64,000 nucleotides of DNA from Streptomyces rubiginosohelvolus (GCF_014649875.1 NZ_BMTW01000009.1:62001-126000), one strand, 5' to 3'. Numbered from the stretch's first letter, positions 8,207-16,522 are shown. Translations and numbers: made by a program. The notes: generated by a model not told the origin, from the letters alone.

Positions 8207-8992
8207 CTACTTGCCCGTCTCGCGCTCGTACGCCTTGAGGACTTCCTCGGTGGGACCGTCCATCAGCAGCTCGCCCTTCTCCAGCCAGAGCGCGCGGTCG
8301 CAGGTGTCCCTGATCGACTTGTTGTTGTGGCTGACCAGGAAGACCGTGCCCGCCTCCTTGCGCAGCTCGCGGATCCGCTCCTCGGAGCGGATGCGGAACT
8401 TGCGGTCACCGGTGGCCAGCGCCTCGTCGATCATGAGGACGTCGTGGTTCTTGGCCGCGGCGATCGAGAAGCGCAGCCGCGCCGCCATGCCGGAGGAGTA
8501 CGTCCGCATCGGGAGGGTGATGAAGTCGCCCTTCTCGTTGATGCCGGAGAAGTCGACGATCTCCTGGTAGCGGGAGCGGATCTCGGCCTGGGTCATCCCC
8601 ATCGCCAGACCGCCGAGCACGACGTTGCGCTCGCCGGTGAGATCGCTCATCAGGGCCGCGTTCACGCCGAGCAGCGAGGGCTGGCCGTCGGTGTAGACAT
8701 GGCCGGATTCGGTCGGCAGCAGACCGGCGATGGCCCGCAGCAGCGTCGACTTTCCGGAGCCGTTGGTGCCGATGAGGCCGATGGCCTCGCCGCGGTAGGC
8801 GGTGAAGGAGACACCGCGTACGGCGTGCACCTTCCGGACGCCGCGCGGTTCGCCCTTGCCGCGCCGCACCATGCGGCTCAGCGCGGCGGTGGCGCTGCCG
8901 CGGCCGCCGCCCGCGCCGTTGACCCGGTACACGATGTGCACGTCGTCGGCGATCACCGTGGGGATGCGCCCCTGCGCGTTGTCGTCAGCCAC
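8207..8992 (-). CDS. ABC exporter ATPase, TagH/Wzt-like
   Basis: 261-residue nucleotide-binding subunit. Walker A is GLIGTNGSGKSTLL, the ABC signature YSSGMAARLRFSIA, and Walker B VLMIDEALATGDRKF. Its YSSGM-type signature and DEALATGD Walker B are those of exporters of teichoic acids and O-polysaccharides. It lacks the extra C-terminal carbohydrate-binding domain of some Wzt proteins. The GTG start at 8992 overlaps the permease gene by 8 bp. It is the last gene of the operon, followed by a hairpin terminator. The cargo is inferred to be the product of the upstream enzymes. Confidence 0.9.
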   Translation of the reverse strand: MADDNAQGRIPTVIADDVHIVYRVNGAGGGRGSATAALSRMVRRGKGEPRGVRKVHAVRGVSFTAYRGEAIGLIGTNGSGKSTLLRAIAGLLPTESGHVYTDGQPSLLGVNAALMSDLTGERNVVLGGLAMGMTQAEIRSRYQEIVDFSGINEKGDFITLPMRTYSSGMAARLRFSIAAAKNHDVLMIDEALATGDRKFRIRSEERIRELRKEAGTVFLVSHNNKSIRDTCDRALWLEKGELLMDGPTEEVLKAYERETGK

Positions 8993-9914
8993 GGCCGTAC
9001 CGCTCCTCCGCCTTCCAGAAGTACACGAATCCCACGACGCCCAGCAGCACGGCCCAGCCCAGCCCGGCGGCCCAGACGTGGTCCGGCAGGTTCTCGGAGC
9101 CGTACCCGTCGATCATGGCGAAGCGGACCAGGTCCATGTAGATCGCCGCCGGGTTGTACTGGAGCACGTCCGCGATCCAGGCCGGCTTGTCCTTCAGCAT
9201 CACCGGGATGGAGAACATGACGCCCGAGGCGTACATCCAGGTGCGCATGATGAACGGCATCAGCTGCGCGAGGTCGGGGGTCTTGGAGCCGAGCCGCGCC
9301 ATGACGAGGGCCAGGCCGGTGTTGAAGACGAACTGGAGAAGCAGGGCGGGGATCACCAGGAGCCACGACAGCGAGGGGTAGCTGCCGAAGATCACGGCGA
9401 CCGCGACCAGCACGATCATCGAGAAGAGCAGCTGCTGGAGCTGCTGGAGCGAGAAGGAGATGGGCAGCGAGGCCCGGGGGAAGTGAAGCGCCCGGACCAG
9501 GCCGAGGTTGCCGGAGATCGACCGGACACCCGCCATCACCGAGCTCTGGGTGAAGGTGAACACGAAGACGCCGGTGACCAGGAACGGCACGAAGACGTCG
9601 TGGGGGATCCCCTCCCTCGTCCCCAGGATCAGGCCGAAGATCAGGTAATAGACACAGGCGTTCAGCAGGGGTGTGACCACTTGCCACAGCTGGCCCAGCT
9701 TGGCCTGGCTGTACTGGGCGGTCAGTTTCGCCCGGGAGAAGGCCAGGATGAAGTGGCGTCGGCCCCAGAGCTGTCGCATGTACGCGAACAGCCCCGGCCG
9801 GGCGCCGCTCACGGTCAGGCCGTACTTGGCGGCCAGCTGGGCCGCGTCGAGGCCCTCGTCGGCGGACGGCGGGGTCCCGAGGGCTACCCCACCGTCGTGG
9901 GTCGTGTCACTCAC
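8985..9914 (-). CDS. ABC-2 type exporter permease, TagG/Wzm-like
   Basis: 309-residue membrane protein with a soluble N terminus of about 55 residues and about six hydrophobic segments (for example VYYLIFGLILG, VFVPFLVTGVFVFTF, LLFSMIVLVAVAVIF, and a C-terminal VLLGVVGFVYFW). The IxAxYxQxxLGxLWxVxxP-like entry segment is readable as LTAQYSQAKLGQLWQVVTP, typical of polysaccharide and teichoic acid ABC-2 permeases. GTG start at 9914. It partners the overlapping ATPase gene. A 101-bp gap separates it from the glycosyltransferase gene. Confidence 0.9.
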   Translation of the reverse strand: MSDTTHDGGVALGTPPSADEGLDAAQLAAKYGLTVSGARPGLFAYMRQLWGRRHFILAFSRAKLTAQYSQAKLGQLWQVVTPLLNACVYYLIFGLILGTREGIPHDVFVPFLVTGVFVFTFTQSSVMAGVRSISGNLGLVRALHFPRASLPISFSLQQLQQLLFSMIVLVAVAVIFGSYPSLSWLLVIPALLLQFVFNTGLALVMARLGSKTPDLAQLMPFIMRTWMYASGVMFSIPVMLKDKPAWIADVLQYNPAAIYMDLVRFAMIDGYGSENLPDHVWAAGLGWAVLLGVVGFVYFWKAEERYGRG

Positions 9915-10015
9915 AAGTTGAAACTCTCGTCTTCACGCGCAGCCAGTCGCGGGCGCGGCTCAGGCGGACAGGTTCCGGAAAGAAAATACGCCTCATGCTC
10001 TCAGAGGAAAGCGTC

Positions 10016-10888
10016 TCAGATGACCGGAGGTCGGCCCAGCCTCGTCAGCCGCCACACCGTACGCCACTTCATCGGGCGCCGGGTTCCGCAAGGGGCTGTC
10101 CAGCCTTCCCGGAATCCGCCGAACCATGCCTTCAGCGCCGGCCGGGACGGGCGCCTGACCAGGGTCAGCAGCAGCCAGACCCCCGTGTAGAGGGGAACCA
10201 GCGGGGCGGGCAGGTTCCGGCGGGCGAGCCAGACCCGGTTGCGGGCGATCATGCGGTGGTAGACCGCGTGCCGGGACGGGGCGGTGGTGGGGTGGTTCAG
10301 CACCATGTCGGCGCGGTAGTCGATCATCCAGCCCGCGTCCAGCGCCCGCCAGGCGAGGTCCGTCTCCTCGTGGGCGTAGAAGAAGTCCTCGGGCAGCGGG
10401 CCGACCTCGGCGATGACCTTGGTGCGTACGGCGTTGGCTCCGCCGAGGAACGTCGTGACGCGTGAGGAGCGCATCGGGTCGGCGGCCCGCAGCCGGGGCA
10501 CGTGCCGCCGCTGGGTGGCGCCGGTGTCCGGGTCGGCGATGCGGAAGGTGACGATCCCGAGCTTCGGGTCCGCCTCGAAGGCCTGCCGGCACAGCTCGGC
10601 GGTGTCCCGGTTCGGGAGCAGCCCGTCGTCGTCCAGGAAGAGCAGCGCGTCCACGTCCGCCCCGCAGGGGCCGAACGCCTCGATGCCGACGTTGCGGCCG
10701 CCGGGGATGCCCAGGTTCTCGGGCAGCTCCACCGTGCGCACCCCGGCGGGCACCTCGGGGACCGGGGCGCCGTTGCCGACCACCACGACCTCGATCCGGT
10801 CACCGTGCTGGGCGGTGACCGAATCGAGGAGGGCGCGGAGCTCGTCCGGGCGGTTGCCCATGGTGATGATCACCGCGCCCAGTTTCAT
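10016..10888 (-). CDS. Family 2 glycosyltransferase
   Basis: 290-residue GT-A glycosyltransferase. It begins MKLGAVIITMGNRPDEL and carries a DDD metal-binding motif (ALLFLDDDGLLP) and a FFYAHEETDLAWRA segment holding the acceptor-side acidic ED-like motif. It probably adds a sugar to the polymer or lipid built by this operon and exported by the neighbouring ABC pair. The start is ambiguous: GTG at 10900 overlaps the upstream stop as GTGA, while ATG at 10888 gives the more family-like N terminus. I list the ATG. Confidence 0.87.
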   Translation of the reverse strand: MKLGAVIITMGNRPDELRALLDSVTAQHGDRIEVVVVGNGAPVPEVPAGVRTVELPENLGIPGGRNVGIEAFGPCGADVDALLFLDDDGLLPNRDTAELCRQAFEADPKLGIVTFRIADPDTGATQRRHVPRLRAADPMRSSRVTTFLGGANAVRTKVIAEVGPLPEDFFYAHEETDLAWRALDAGWMIDYRADMVLNHPTTAPSRHAVYHRMIARNRVWLARRNLPAPLVPLYTGVWLLLTLVRRPSRPALKAWFGGFREGWTAPCGTRRPMKWRTVWRLTRLGRPPVI

Positions 10889-10896
10889 GGGAAGGG

Positions 10897-11676
10897 TCAC
10901 TTCAGCCTGCTGGACGCCAGGACGGACACCAGGTGCAGCAGGGTCTGCAGCAGCGCGATGCCGGCCATGACCGCCACGGTCAGGCGGGTGTAGAAGAGGT
11001 CGCCCGCGATCGCGTCCACGACGGCCACCACGAGGATCACCAGGGATGCCTCGATGCCGAGGATGAGCCGGTGGAACTTGAGTGCGGCGGCGGCCTTGCG
11101 GGCCAGCGCCATACCGGAGGAGCGCGGCTCGGACGCCGCTTCCTTCACCGGCGGCAGCCCGCCCTGGTGACGGGCCACGCCCACCAGGTCCGTCTCGGCC
11201 TTGATCAGGATCGCGCCGAGCGCGGCGAGTGTCCCGAGGAACGCCCAGAGCCAGTCGATCCGGCCCTCGCCCCAGATGTCGGCGGCCCGCAGGCCGAGGC
11301 CCACCAGCACGGCCGCGTCGCACAGATAGGCGGCGACCCGGTCCAGGTAGACCCCGCTGAGCGAGTACTGCTTCTTCCAGCGGGCCAGCTCGCCGTCCAC
11401 GCAGTCGAAGAGCAGGTAGAGCTGGACCATCACCACGCCGAGCACGGCGCCCCAGACGCCCGGGACCAGCAGCGCCGGGGCGGCCAGCGCTCCGGCCAGC
11501 GTCATGACGTACGTGACCTGGTTCGGCGTGACGCGGGTGTTGACCAGGTAGCGGTCCACGCGCAGCGAGACCTCGCGCATGTACATGCGCCCGGCCCAGT
11601 GCTCGCCGCTGCGCCGGTCCTTCACGCCCGGGGGGTGAACGACCGGACGGAGTTCAGCTACTGATGGTCGTCGCAT
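10897..11676 (-). CDS. CDP-alcohol phosphotransferase-like membrane protein with an altered active-site motif
   Basis: 259-residue integral membrane protein of the CDP-alcohol phosphotransferase family, which moves phospho-alcohols between CMP and an acceptor. The signature reads DCVDGELAR, then 8 residues, then G-VYL-D-RVA-A. The first three aspartates are present. The fourth, normally the catalytic base, is replaced by alanine; I checked this on the nucleotides (GTC GCC GCC after CGG). About five hydrophobic stretches follow. It overlaps the G1P dehydrogenase gene by 23 bp. It may work with an altered mechanism, use the Asp four residues later, or act as a partner of the fused enzyme at 13437. 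Confidence 0.85.
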   Translation of the reverse strand: MRRPSVAELRPVVHPPGVKDRRSGEHWAGRMYMREVSLRVDRYLVNTRVTPNQVTYVMTLAGALAAPALLVPGVWGAVLGVVMVQLYLLFDCVDGELARWKKQYSLSGVYLDRVAAYLCDAAVLVGLGLRAADIWGEGRIDWLWAFLGTLAALGAILIKAETDLVGVARHQGGLPPVKEAASEPRSSGMALARKAAAALKFHRLILGIEASLVILVVAVVDAIAGDLFYTRLTVAVMAGIALLQTLLHLVSVLASSRLK

Positions 11677-12715
11677 AGTCGGCGTACGCGTCCCTGATCT
11701 GGTCGGTGGACAGGTTGAGGTGCTCCAGGACCGTGAAGCGTCCCGGACGCGTCTGCGGGGCGTAGTCGACGGCCTTCACGAACTCGTCGACGCTGAACCC
11801 GATCTCCTCCGGCAGGACCGGCAGACCGTGGCGGCGCAGTATCGATGCCATCAGGAGGGACTCCTGGCGGGCGCCGCGCAGATGCATGGCGAAGCAGGCG
11901 CCGAGGCCGACCTGTTCGCCGTGGCTGGCCGCGCGCTGGGGGTAGAGCAGGTCGAAGGCGTGGTTGATCTCGTGGCAGGCGCCGGACGCCGGACGTGAGT
12001 CGCCCGCGACCGACATCGAGATACCCGTCAGGACGAGGCCCTCGGCCAGCACCTTCAGGAAGGCGTCGTCGCCGACGCCGCCCGGGTGACGCAGCACGGC
12101 CTCGCCGGCCTGGCGGGCCATCGCGGCCGCGAGCCCGTCGATCTCCTCGCCGTTGACCTCGTGGGCCAGCTCCCAGTCGGCGACGCAGGAGATGTTCGAG
12201 ATCGCGTCGCCGATGCCGGAGCGGACGTAACGGGTGGGCGCCTCACGGATCACATCGAGGTCGATGACCACGGCGATCGGGGTGGGGACCCCGTAGGAGC
12301 CGCGCCCGTTGTCGTTGTCCAGCGTGGCGACCGGCGAGCACAGGCCGTCGTGCGAGAGGTTCGTCGCGACGGCGACCATGGGCAGCCCGACCCGCGCCGC
12401 GGCGTACTTCGCCACGTCGATGATCTTGCCACCGCCGAGGCCCACCACCGCGTCGTACCGGTTGCCCTTGATGCCATCGGCGAGCTTCACCGCGGAGTCG
12501 ATCGTGCCGTCGGCGACCGGATACCAGTCGGCACCGGGCAGGACCGGGGCGAGCCTCTCCCTCAGGGCGCGCCCCGAGCCGTCGCTGATCGCGATGGCGA
12601 GCTTGCCCGAGGAGGAGATCCGCTGATCGGCCAGGAGACCCGCCAGATCGTCCATGGCGCCGCGTCGGATGTCGACGACGACCGGGGACGGAATGAGCCG
12701 GGTCAGTACTGGCAC
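11654..12715 (-). CDS. sn-Glycerol-1-phosphate dehydrogenase (AraM/EgsA-like)
   Basis: 353-residue iron/zinc alcohol dehydrogenase-fold protein resembling archaeal and Bacillus glycerol-1-phosphate dehydrogenases, which reduce dihydroxyacetone phosphate to sn-glycerol-1-phosphate with NAD(P)H. Visible features are the GGGKIIDVAKYAA nucleotide motif, ATNLSHDGLCSP, and metal-binding segments GIGDAISN, ACHEINHAFDLL and ASHGEQVGLG with the expected Asp and His residues. GTG start at 12715, inside the end of the nucleotidyltransferase gene. G1P is the stereoisomer of ordinary bacterial glycerophosphate, so its place beside a nucleotidyltransferase and CDP-alcohol transferases suggests it supplies the polymer backbone or head group. 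Specificity for G1P is inferred from family resemblance. Confidence 0.83.
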   Translation of the reverse strand: MPVLTRLIPSPVVVDIRRGAMDDLAGLLADQRISSSGKLAIAISDGSGRALRERLAPVLPGADWYPVADGTIDSAVKLADGIKGNRYDAVVGLGGGKIIDVAKYAAARVGLPMVAVATNLSHDGLCSPVATLDNDNGRGSYGVPTPIAVVIDLDVIREAPTRYVRSGIGDAISNISCVADWELAHEVNGEEIDGLAAAMARQAGEAVLRHPGGVGDDAFLKVLAEGLVLTGISMSVAGDSRPASGACHEINHAFDLLYPQRAASHGEQVGLGACFAMHLRGARQESLLMASILRRHGLPVLPEEIGFSVDEFVKAVDYAPQTRPGRFTVLEHLNLSTDQIRDAYADYATTISS

Positions 12716-13440
12716 GCGATCTCCCGGCCCTTCTTGAGGTCGTCGTGGTTGTCGATCTCGACCCAGGTCACGGTGCCGATGGGGGCCACGTCGACGGTGA
12801 ATCCACGGTTCACGAGCTCCTGGTAGCCGTCCTCGTAGTACAGGTCGGGGTCGCGCTCGAAGGTGGTCTTCAGCGCGTCCGCCAGCTCCTCGGCGGCCTC
12901 GGCCTCGATGAGGGTGACGCCGATGTACTCACCGGTGGCGGTGGCCGGGTCCATCAGCTTGGTGATGCGCTGAACGCCCTTGCCCTCCTCGGTGATGACC
13001 TTCATCTCCTCGTCGGCGAGCACCTTCTCGGTGTCCAGGGCGAGGATGATCTTCTGGCCCTTGCCGCGGGCGTCCAGGAGGGTCTTCTCGACGGAGACCG
13101 GGTGCACGGTGTCGCCGTTGGCGAGGATCACGCCCCGCTTGATGACGTCACGGGCGCACCACAGGGAGTAGGCGTTGTTCCACTCCTCGGCCTTGTCGTT
13201 GTCGATCAGCGTGAGGCTGAGGCCGTAGGTGGCCTCCAGCTCGGCCTTGCGGGCGTAGACGGCCTCCTTGCGGTAGCCGACGACGATCGCGACCTCGGTG
13301 AGTCCGACCTCGGCGAAGTTGGCCAGCGTGAGGTCGAGGACCGTCTTGTCGCCGTCGACAGGGACGAGCGCCTTGGGGAGCGTGTCCGTGTAGGGGCGCA
13401 GACGTCGTCCTGCACCGGCTGCCAGTACGAGGCCGATCAT
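12703..13440 (-). CDS. LicC/IPCT-like nucleotidyltransferase (probable cytidylyltransferase)
   Basis: 245-residue GT-A nucleotidyltransferase. The N-terminal GLVLAAGAGRRLRPYTDTLPKAL is the NTP-binding motif with its LPK lysine. WNNAYSLW resembles the NNxYS motif of choline- and inositol-phosphate cytidylyltransferases. VILANGDTV supplies the metal-binding aspartate. It probably activates a phospho-alcohol made in the same operon, G1P being the obvious candidate, as a CDP derivative. The ATG overlaps the upstream stop as ATGA. The frame is open far upstream, but that part only shadows the neighbouring gene. Confidence 0.87.
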   Translation of the reverse strand: MIGLVLAAGAGRRLRPYTDTLPKALVPVDGDKTVLDLTLANFAEVGLTEVAIVVGYRKEAVYARKAELEATYGLSLTLIDNDKAEEWNNAYSLWCARDVIKRGVILANGDTVHPVSVEKTLLDARGKGQKIILALDTEKVLADEEMKVITEEGKGVQRITKLMDPATATGEYIGVTLIEAEAAEELADALKTTFERDPDLYYEDGYQELVNRGFTVDVAPIGTVTWVEIDNHDDLKKGREIACQY

Positions 13441-15269
13441 GCGAGTTCTCCTTCGTCGTGTACGGCGGGCGCCGAGGAGGACACCCAGAAGCGGATGGAC
13501 TCCACGAGCACCACCAGAGCCACGGCGACCGCGAGCGCGGTCAGGGCCGTGGTGAAACCTGCGGCGTGGGTGAGTACGGCGGCGAGGACGGCCACCAGCG
13601 CGGTACGGCCCTCGTGTCCACCGATCGTCCGCACCAGCCACTGGGGCGGCGCGCCGGTGCCTCCGCGGATGCGGTACACCGTGTCGTAGTGATGGTAGGC
13701 GACGGCCGAGACGAGCCCGAAGGCCGCCGGAACGGCGTGCGGGGCGTCGCTGCGGGCCGCCAGCACGAGGATCGTGACGTACTCCGCCGCACGGAAGAAC
13801 GGCGGCACCAGCCAGTCGAGCGCGCCCTTGAGCGGGCGGGCGACGGCGAGGCCGGAGAGGAGCACGTACACCGCTGCGGCGGCGACGGTGAGCCAGCTGC
13901 CGTACGGGAGGAAGAGCGCCGCGCCGATCATGACCAGCGTGCCGAGCAGCGCGACGGCCGGAGCCGTGAACGCGCCCCGGAGCCCTGGGGCGACCGCCGC
14001 CACACCCTGGGCCAGCGGGCCGGAGTCGGCCAGGTCCGCGAGGGCCTGGGCGGCGCGGTCGGTGCGGCTGGCCCGGCGGGTCAGCGAGCGCAGCAGGCGG
14101 CCGGCGGTGGTGTAGCAGGCGGCAAGGGAGCAGCCGATGAGCAGCGCGTAGAAGACGATGCGGGGGGTGGTGAGCGCGGTCAGGACCGCGATCATGGCCC
14201 AGCGCTCGCCGATCGGCAGCACGATCATCCGGCGCGCCCAGACCGTCCAGCCGACGCTGTCGAGCTTGTCCGAGAGGGCGGCGGTGGGGCTGGTGTTGGC
14301 GACCGCGTCGTGGTTGGCCTCGTTGAACGAGAAGTCCACGACATGGCGGCAGGCCTGGAGGACCATCGCGCCGAGCGCCAGTACCCATACGTCATCGCCG
14401 CCGCGTACGGCGCCGATGGCGAGGCCTGCGTAGTACGCGTACTCCTTGGCCCGGTCGAAGGTGGCGTCCAGCCAGGCGCCCATCGTGGAGTACTGCAGCG
14501 AGTAGCGGGCGAGCTGCCCGTCGGTGCAGTCCAGCACGAAGGAGACCAGGAGCAGGATCCCGGCGGCGACGTAGCCTCCGCGGGTTCCGGTGGCCGCCGC
14601 GCCCGCCGCGACGAGCGCGGTGATCAGGGACGCGGTGGTGACCTGGTTCGGGGTGAGGCCCCGGCGGGCGCACCAGCGGGCGATGTAGCGGGAGTACGGG
14701 CTGATGGCGAAGGTGGTGAAGAAGCCGTCGTGGGCCTTCACCGCGCTGCGCAGCCGGACCGCCTCGTCGTCGACCCCGTCGCGGGCGCTCTCGGCGGTCG
14801 CCCGCGCTCCGGCGTCGGTGGGGACGGTGGCGGTGAGCGAGCCCAGCTCGGGGCGCTTGACGGCGGTGCCCTCGGCCTCCAGCGCCACGGCGATCCGGCC
14901 GGGGACGGTGCGGTCCTCGGGCGCCGGGTCGGTGTCCGGAGCGACGACGGGGGCACCCGCGCCGACGGCGGCCGTGGTGCGCCGGAGCGCGCGCAGCAGG
15001 GCGCCGCGCGCCTCGGGCTGGGCGGTGAGCGCACCGGGCACGGTGGCGGCGGCGAAGCGGGGGTCGGTCAGCCCGAGCCGCAACGCGTGGACGTGGCCGA
15101 CGAAACGCGGATCGACGAGGGCGACCCGGCGGCCGGCCGGGACGGCGGCGAGGAGGGTCGCGGCGTCACCGGCGTCGGCGGCGGTCTGCACGTCGAAGCC
15201 CAGGGACCGCAGATCGTCCGCGAGCGACGACCCGGGTACCGGCGTACCGGTGAGGATGGCGGTCGACAG
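13437..15269 (-). CDS. Fused CDP-alcohol phosphotransferase with an unknown N-terminal domain; probable CTG start
   Basis: 610-residue protein if started at CTG 15269-15267, or 584 residues from GTG 15191. The CTG follows AAGGAG (15284-15279) with a 9-nt gap, and the added 26 residues (STAILTGTPVPGSSLADDL...) read like a genuine N terminus, while GTG 15191 has no ribosome site. Residues about 1-200 form a soluble domain I do not recognise. Next comes a complete CDP-alcohol phosphotransferase motif DCTDGQLAR-x8-G-AWL-D-ATF-D, followed by many hydrophobic segments to the C terminus. It is the first gene of the operon. It probably makes the committed phosphodiester bond of the exported product. 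Confidence 0.82.
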   Translation of the reverse strand: MSTAILTGTPVPGSSLADDLRSLGFDVQTAADAGDAATLLAAVPAGRRVALVDPRFVGHVHALRLGLTDPRFAAATVPGALTAQPEARGALLRALRRTTAAVGAGAPVVAPDTDPAPEDRTVPGRIAVALEAEGTAVKRPELGSLTATVPTDAGARATAESARDGVDDEAVRLRSAVKAHDGFFTTFAISPYSRYIARWCARRGLTPNQVTTASLITALVAAGAAATGTRGGYVAAGILLLVSFVLDCTDGQLARYSLQYSTMGAWLDATFDRAKEYAYYAGLAIGAVRGGDDVWVLALGAMVLQACRHVVDFSFNEANHDAVANTSPTAALSDKLDSVGWTVWARRMIVLPIGERWAMIAVLTALTTPRIVFYALLIGCSLAACYTTAGRLLRSLTRRASRTDRAAQALADLADSGPLAQGVAAVAPGLRGAFTAPAVALLGTLVMIGAALFLPYGSWLTVAAAAVYVLLSGLAVARPLKGALDWLVPPFFRAAEYVTILVLAARSDAPHAVPAAFGLVSAVAYHHYDTVYRIRGGTGAPPQWLVRTIGGHEGRTALVAVLAAVLTHAAGFTTALTALAVAVALVVLVESIRFWVSSSAPAVHDEGELA

Positions 15270-15278
15270 ACGAACTCA

Positions 15279-15284
15279 CTCCTT
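15279..15284 (-). promoter_or_regulatory. Ribosome binding site that decides a CTG start
   Basis: AAGGAG on the minus strand, 9 nt before CTG (15269-15267) and directly after an in-frame TGA stop region. No ATG, GTG or TTG lies in the right window. This is the main evidence for moving the start of the fused phosphotransferase upstream. Confidence 0.6.
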
Positions 15285-15495
15285 GGCACTGACGTGGACG
15301 ACACACGGCGGCACGGCCACATGGCGGGCCGGCGGCGTGTCGGCTGAGGCTATCGGATGAACGGAAGACCGAGTTCACCACCCGTTTGTGCGCCGTTCGG
15401 GTGGACCTGCGCAGTCGGGCGCCGTTCGCGATCATCATCATCGATCGGGGGCCCGGCCCACAAACCGCGAGGGTGGGCGGCGGGAACGCTGCGCT

Positions 15496-15501
15496 TAGGC
15501 T
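15496..15501 (+). promoter_or_regulatory. -10 hexamer of an apparent leaderless promoter (epimerase gene)
   Basis: TAGGCT ends 7 nt before the A of the epimerase ATG. There is no ribosome site in that gap. This spacing places transcription start at or next to the ATG. No clear -35 was found. Confidence 0.5.
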
Positions 15502-15508
15502 GGCGGTC

Positions 15509-16486
15509 ATGACATGGCTGATCACAGGCGGGGCGGGTTACATCGGGGCACACGTGGCGCGGGCCATGGTCGCGGCGGGAGAGCGGGTCGTGGTGCTCGA
15601 CGACCGCTCCAGCGGCATCGCCGAGCGGCTGCCGGACGCCGTCACGCTGGTGGAGGGCTCCGCCTCCGACCGGGCCCTGCTGGACCGGGTGCTGGCCGGT
15701 CACGCGGTGAGCGGCGTGGTGCATCTGGCGGCGAAGAAGCAGGTCGGCGAGTCCGTGGAGAAGCCGCTGCTGTACTACCGGGAGAACGTCGCGGGACTGG
15801 CCGTCCTGCTGGAGGCCGTGGTCGCGGCGGGGGTGCGGCGCTTCCTCTTCTCATCCTCGGCCGCCGTGTACGGCGTACCGGACGTGGACCTCATCACGGA
15901 GGAGACGCCCTGCCTCCCCATCAATCCGTACGGCGAGACGAAGCTCACCGGTGAGTGGCTGGTGCGGGCCACCGGCAAGGCGCACGGGCTCTCGACCGCC
16001 TGCCTGCGGTACTTCAACGTGGCGGGCGCGGCCGCGCCGGAGCTCGCGGACACCGGGGTCTTCAACATCGTGCCGATGATGTTCGAGCGGCTGACGCACG
16101 GCGAGGCCCCCCGGATCTTCGGCGACGACTACCCGACACCGGACGGCACCTGCATCCGCGACTACATCCACGTCGCCGATCTGGCGGAGGCGCACCTCGC
16201 GGTCGCGCGCCGGCTGGACGAGACGGGCGCGGGCGATCTGACGCTGAACGTCGGCCGGGGCGAGGGTGTCTCGGTACGGGAGCTGGCGGACGTGATCGGC
16301 GAGGTGACGGGAAGCGATCTGAAGCCGGTGGTCGAGCCGCGCCGGGCCGGCGACGCGCCGAAGGCCGTGGCGTCGGCCGCGCGGATCACCGAGGAACTGG
16401 GCTGGACGGCCCGGCGGGGTGTGCGCGAGATGGTCGAGTCGGCCTGGGAGGGCTGGTGCCTGAACCACCCCGAGGCCCGTCCGTGA
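15509..16486 (+). CDS. galE: UDP-glucose 4-epimerase-like NAD-dependent sugar epimerase
   Basis: 325-residue extended short-chain dehydrogenase that interconverts UDP-glucose and UDP-galactose or a related pair. NAD motif GGAGYIG is at residues 7-13, the catalytic Ser region is SSSAAVYG, and the YxxxK pair is Y141/K145 in NPYGETK. RDYIHVADLAEAHL near the middle is typical of GalE. It is divergent from the polymer operon and may provide its sugar donor. The start is the ATG at 15509, 7 nt after a TAGGCT hexamer, so the message may be leaderless. The exact UDP-sugar is not certain. Confidence 0.88.
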   Translation: MTWLITGGAGYIGAHVARAMVAAGERVVVLDDRSSGIAERLPDAVTLVEGSASDRALLDRVLAGHAVSGVVHLAAKKQVGESVEKPLLYYRENVAGLAVLLEAVVAAGVRRFLFSSSAAVYGVPDVDLITEETPCLPINPYGETKLTGEWLVRATGKAHGLSTACLRYFNVAGAAAPELADTGVFNIVPMMFERLTHGEAPRIFGDDYPTPDGTCIRDYIHVADLAEAHLAVARRLDETGAGDLTLNVGRGEGVSVRELADVIGEVTGSDLKPVVEPRRAGDAPKAVASAARITEELGWTARRGVREMVESAWEGWCLNHPEARP

Positions 16487-16522
16487 TCGGTTCCAGGTGG
16501 CGTCCTTGATCGTGTCAACGCT

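Noticed and set aside
13458..15347. 629-codon plus-strand frame opposite the fused phosphotransferase
   Set aside because: Shadow of the CDP-alcohol phosphotransferase gene, whose signature motif is clear on the minus strand.
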